From contig NZ_JACHBX010000001.1 in NCBI RefSeq assembly GCF_014200505.1, forward strand, positions 248,001 through 312,000: DNA of 64,000 nt. Reading direction: 5' to 3'. The translations under genes were made by a program, and so were the position numbers. The notes under the pieces are model-generated. The model saw only the letters and a program-made list of their open reading frames with translations. It made no database searches and was not told the origin of the DNA. Positions 63,479-64,000 of this stretch are shown here, piece by piece; the stretch's first letter is position 1; each line of letters opens with the position of its first letter. Origin of the DNA: Massilia aurea. GTDB taxonomy: Bacteria; Pseudomonadota; Gammaproteobacteria; Burkholderiales; Burkholderiaceae_D.

Positions 63479-64000
63479 TGACGAACGATCCCGTGTGGCC
63501 ATGGCCCCGCATTCTCGCGCACCGTGGCGGCGGCACGCTCGCGCCCGAGAACACGGTGGCCGGCTTGCGCTGCGGCATGGCAGCGGGCTTTCGCGCGATC
63601 GAGTTCGACGTCATGCTGGCGCGCGACGGCGTCCCCGTGGTGCTGCACGACCCGGGCCTGGGCCGCACGGTCCGGGGCAGCGGCAGCGTGTTCGAGCACG
63701 ATGCGCTTGAGCTTGCCGCGATGGATGCCGGCAGCTGGTTCGGCCATGGATTCGCGGGCGAGCCGGTGCCGTTGTTCGACGCCTTCGCGCGCCTGTGCAT
63801 GGCCCACGGCATCTGGATGAATATCGAGATCAAGCCGGCGCCCGGCTACGAACGCGAGACGGGCCACATCGTGGCGCAGATGACCGCCGCGCTGTTCGCT
63901 GACGCACTCGCATCCGGCGACCCGGCCGCGTTGCCGCTGTTGTCGTCATTCAGCGACGTCGCGCTGGCAGCGGCGCAGGCGGCGGCCCCGACCCTGCCGC
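63475..64000 (+). CDS. Glycerophosphodiester phosphodiesterase (UgpQ type), cut by the window edge
   Basis: The first 175 residues of a cytoplasmic TIM-barrel enzyme that would split glycerophosphodiesters into an alcohol and glycerol 3-phosphate. The catalytic set is seen: ILAHRGGGTLAPENTVAG, then AIEFDVMLARDG and VVLHDPGLGRTV, and later MNIEIKPAPG. Its length to the edge is consistent with the first two-thirds of a protein of about 240 residues. ATG at 63475 overlaps the DUF1294 stop; ATG at 63478 is an equal choice. The symbol ugpQ is likely but is not assigned, as the end is unseen. Confidence 0.88.
   Translation, partial: MMTNDPVWPWPRILAHRGGGTLAPENTVAGLRCGMAAGFRAIEFDVMLARDGVPVVLHDPGLGRTVRGSGSVFEHDALELAAMDAGSWFGHGFAGEPVPLFDAFARLCMAHGIWMNIEIKPAPGYERETGHIVAQMTAALFADALASGDPAALPLLSSFSDVALAAAQAAAPTLP

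Overview
The window looks like chromosome from a high-GC betaproteobacterium of the Oxalobacteraceae, most likely the Massilia/Telluria/Duganella group. This rests on overall base composition, the protein flavour of the housekeeping genes (glnS, trpS, sbcB, pyrF, infA), abundant two-component and c-di-GMP genes, plant-polysaccharide enzymes, and short dispersed palindromes of the GTAGGGTGG...CCACCCTAC type between genes. No rRNA, tRNA, phage or plasmid gene was found. Assignment to a genus is inference.

Layout. 0-3 kb: a family 43 glycosidase and a LysR regulator, with an IS1595-type insertion sequence abutting the end of the regulator. 3-14 kb: a large hybrid sensor kinase, a fumarylpyruvate-hydrolase-like enzyme, a serine hydrolase, a chemoreceptor, a thermolabile-type asparaginase, a pirin and an M20 dipeptidase. 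14-19.2 kb: a tightly overlapped galactose operon, galT - M24-like protein - galK - GH2 glycosidase, closed by a strong terminator. 19.4-24 kb: an accessory stretch with two small unknown genes, each preceded by a related 84-bp repeat, a beta-lactamase-fold hydrolase, a VanZ-like protein, a zinc-ribbon protein and a candidate small RNA. 24-35 kb: an SDR, the lemA/TPM-domain operon, pyrF, sbcB, a cNMP-GGDEF cyclase, a BtuF-like receptor, a ribosome-hibernation protein, an MFS pump, a ferredoxin-reductase fusion and an epimerase. 35-46 kb: a glycine-rich-domain-like protein with a Cys-containing C-terminal repeat, a CHASE-type kinase, a phosphoesterase lipoprotein, glnS, and a DnaJ-led cluster of three unknown proteins. 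46-53.5 kb: a solo infA, a KaiC-like ATPase coupled to a hybrid kinase, and an ECF sigma/anti-sigma pair facing a DUF4394 lipoprotein. 53.5-64 kb: a CoA-transferase, a Kef-type antiporter, a GH1-RmlD fusion, trpS with a Trp-codon leader, a zinc-ribbon membrane protein, a DUF3597 protein, a DUF1294 protein and a truncated glycerophosphodiesterase.

How they fit together. The gal operon should carry out hydrolysis of a galactoside (GH2), phosphorylation (GalK) and uridylyl transfer (GalT); the M24-like protein inside it has lost most metal ligands and its role is unknown. The GH43 and LysR pair 12 kb upstream may belong to the same plant-sugar physiology (inference).

The most notable regulatory signal is upstream of trpS: a 15-codon leader peptide with tandem Trp codons, overlapped by mutually exclusive hairpins, the layout of a transcription attenuator. 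Other points worth following are the AFCASPG-repeat protein, a strong hairpin that buries the Shine-Dalgarno sequence of the gene after trpS, the KaiC/kinase pair, and the candidate sRNA near 23.7 kb. Start codons were chosen by family alignment from memory and ribosome binding sites; no database search was possible.
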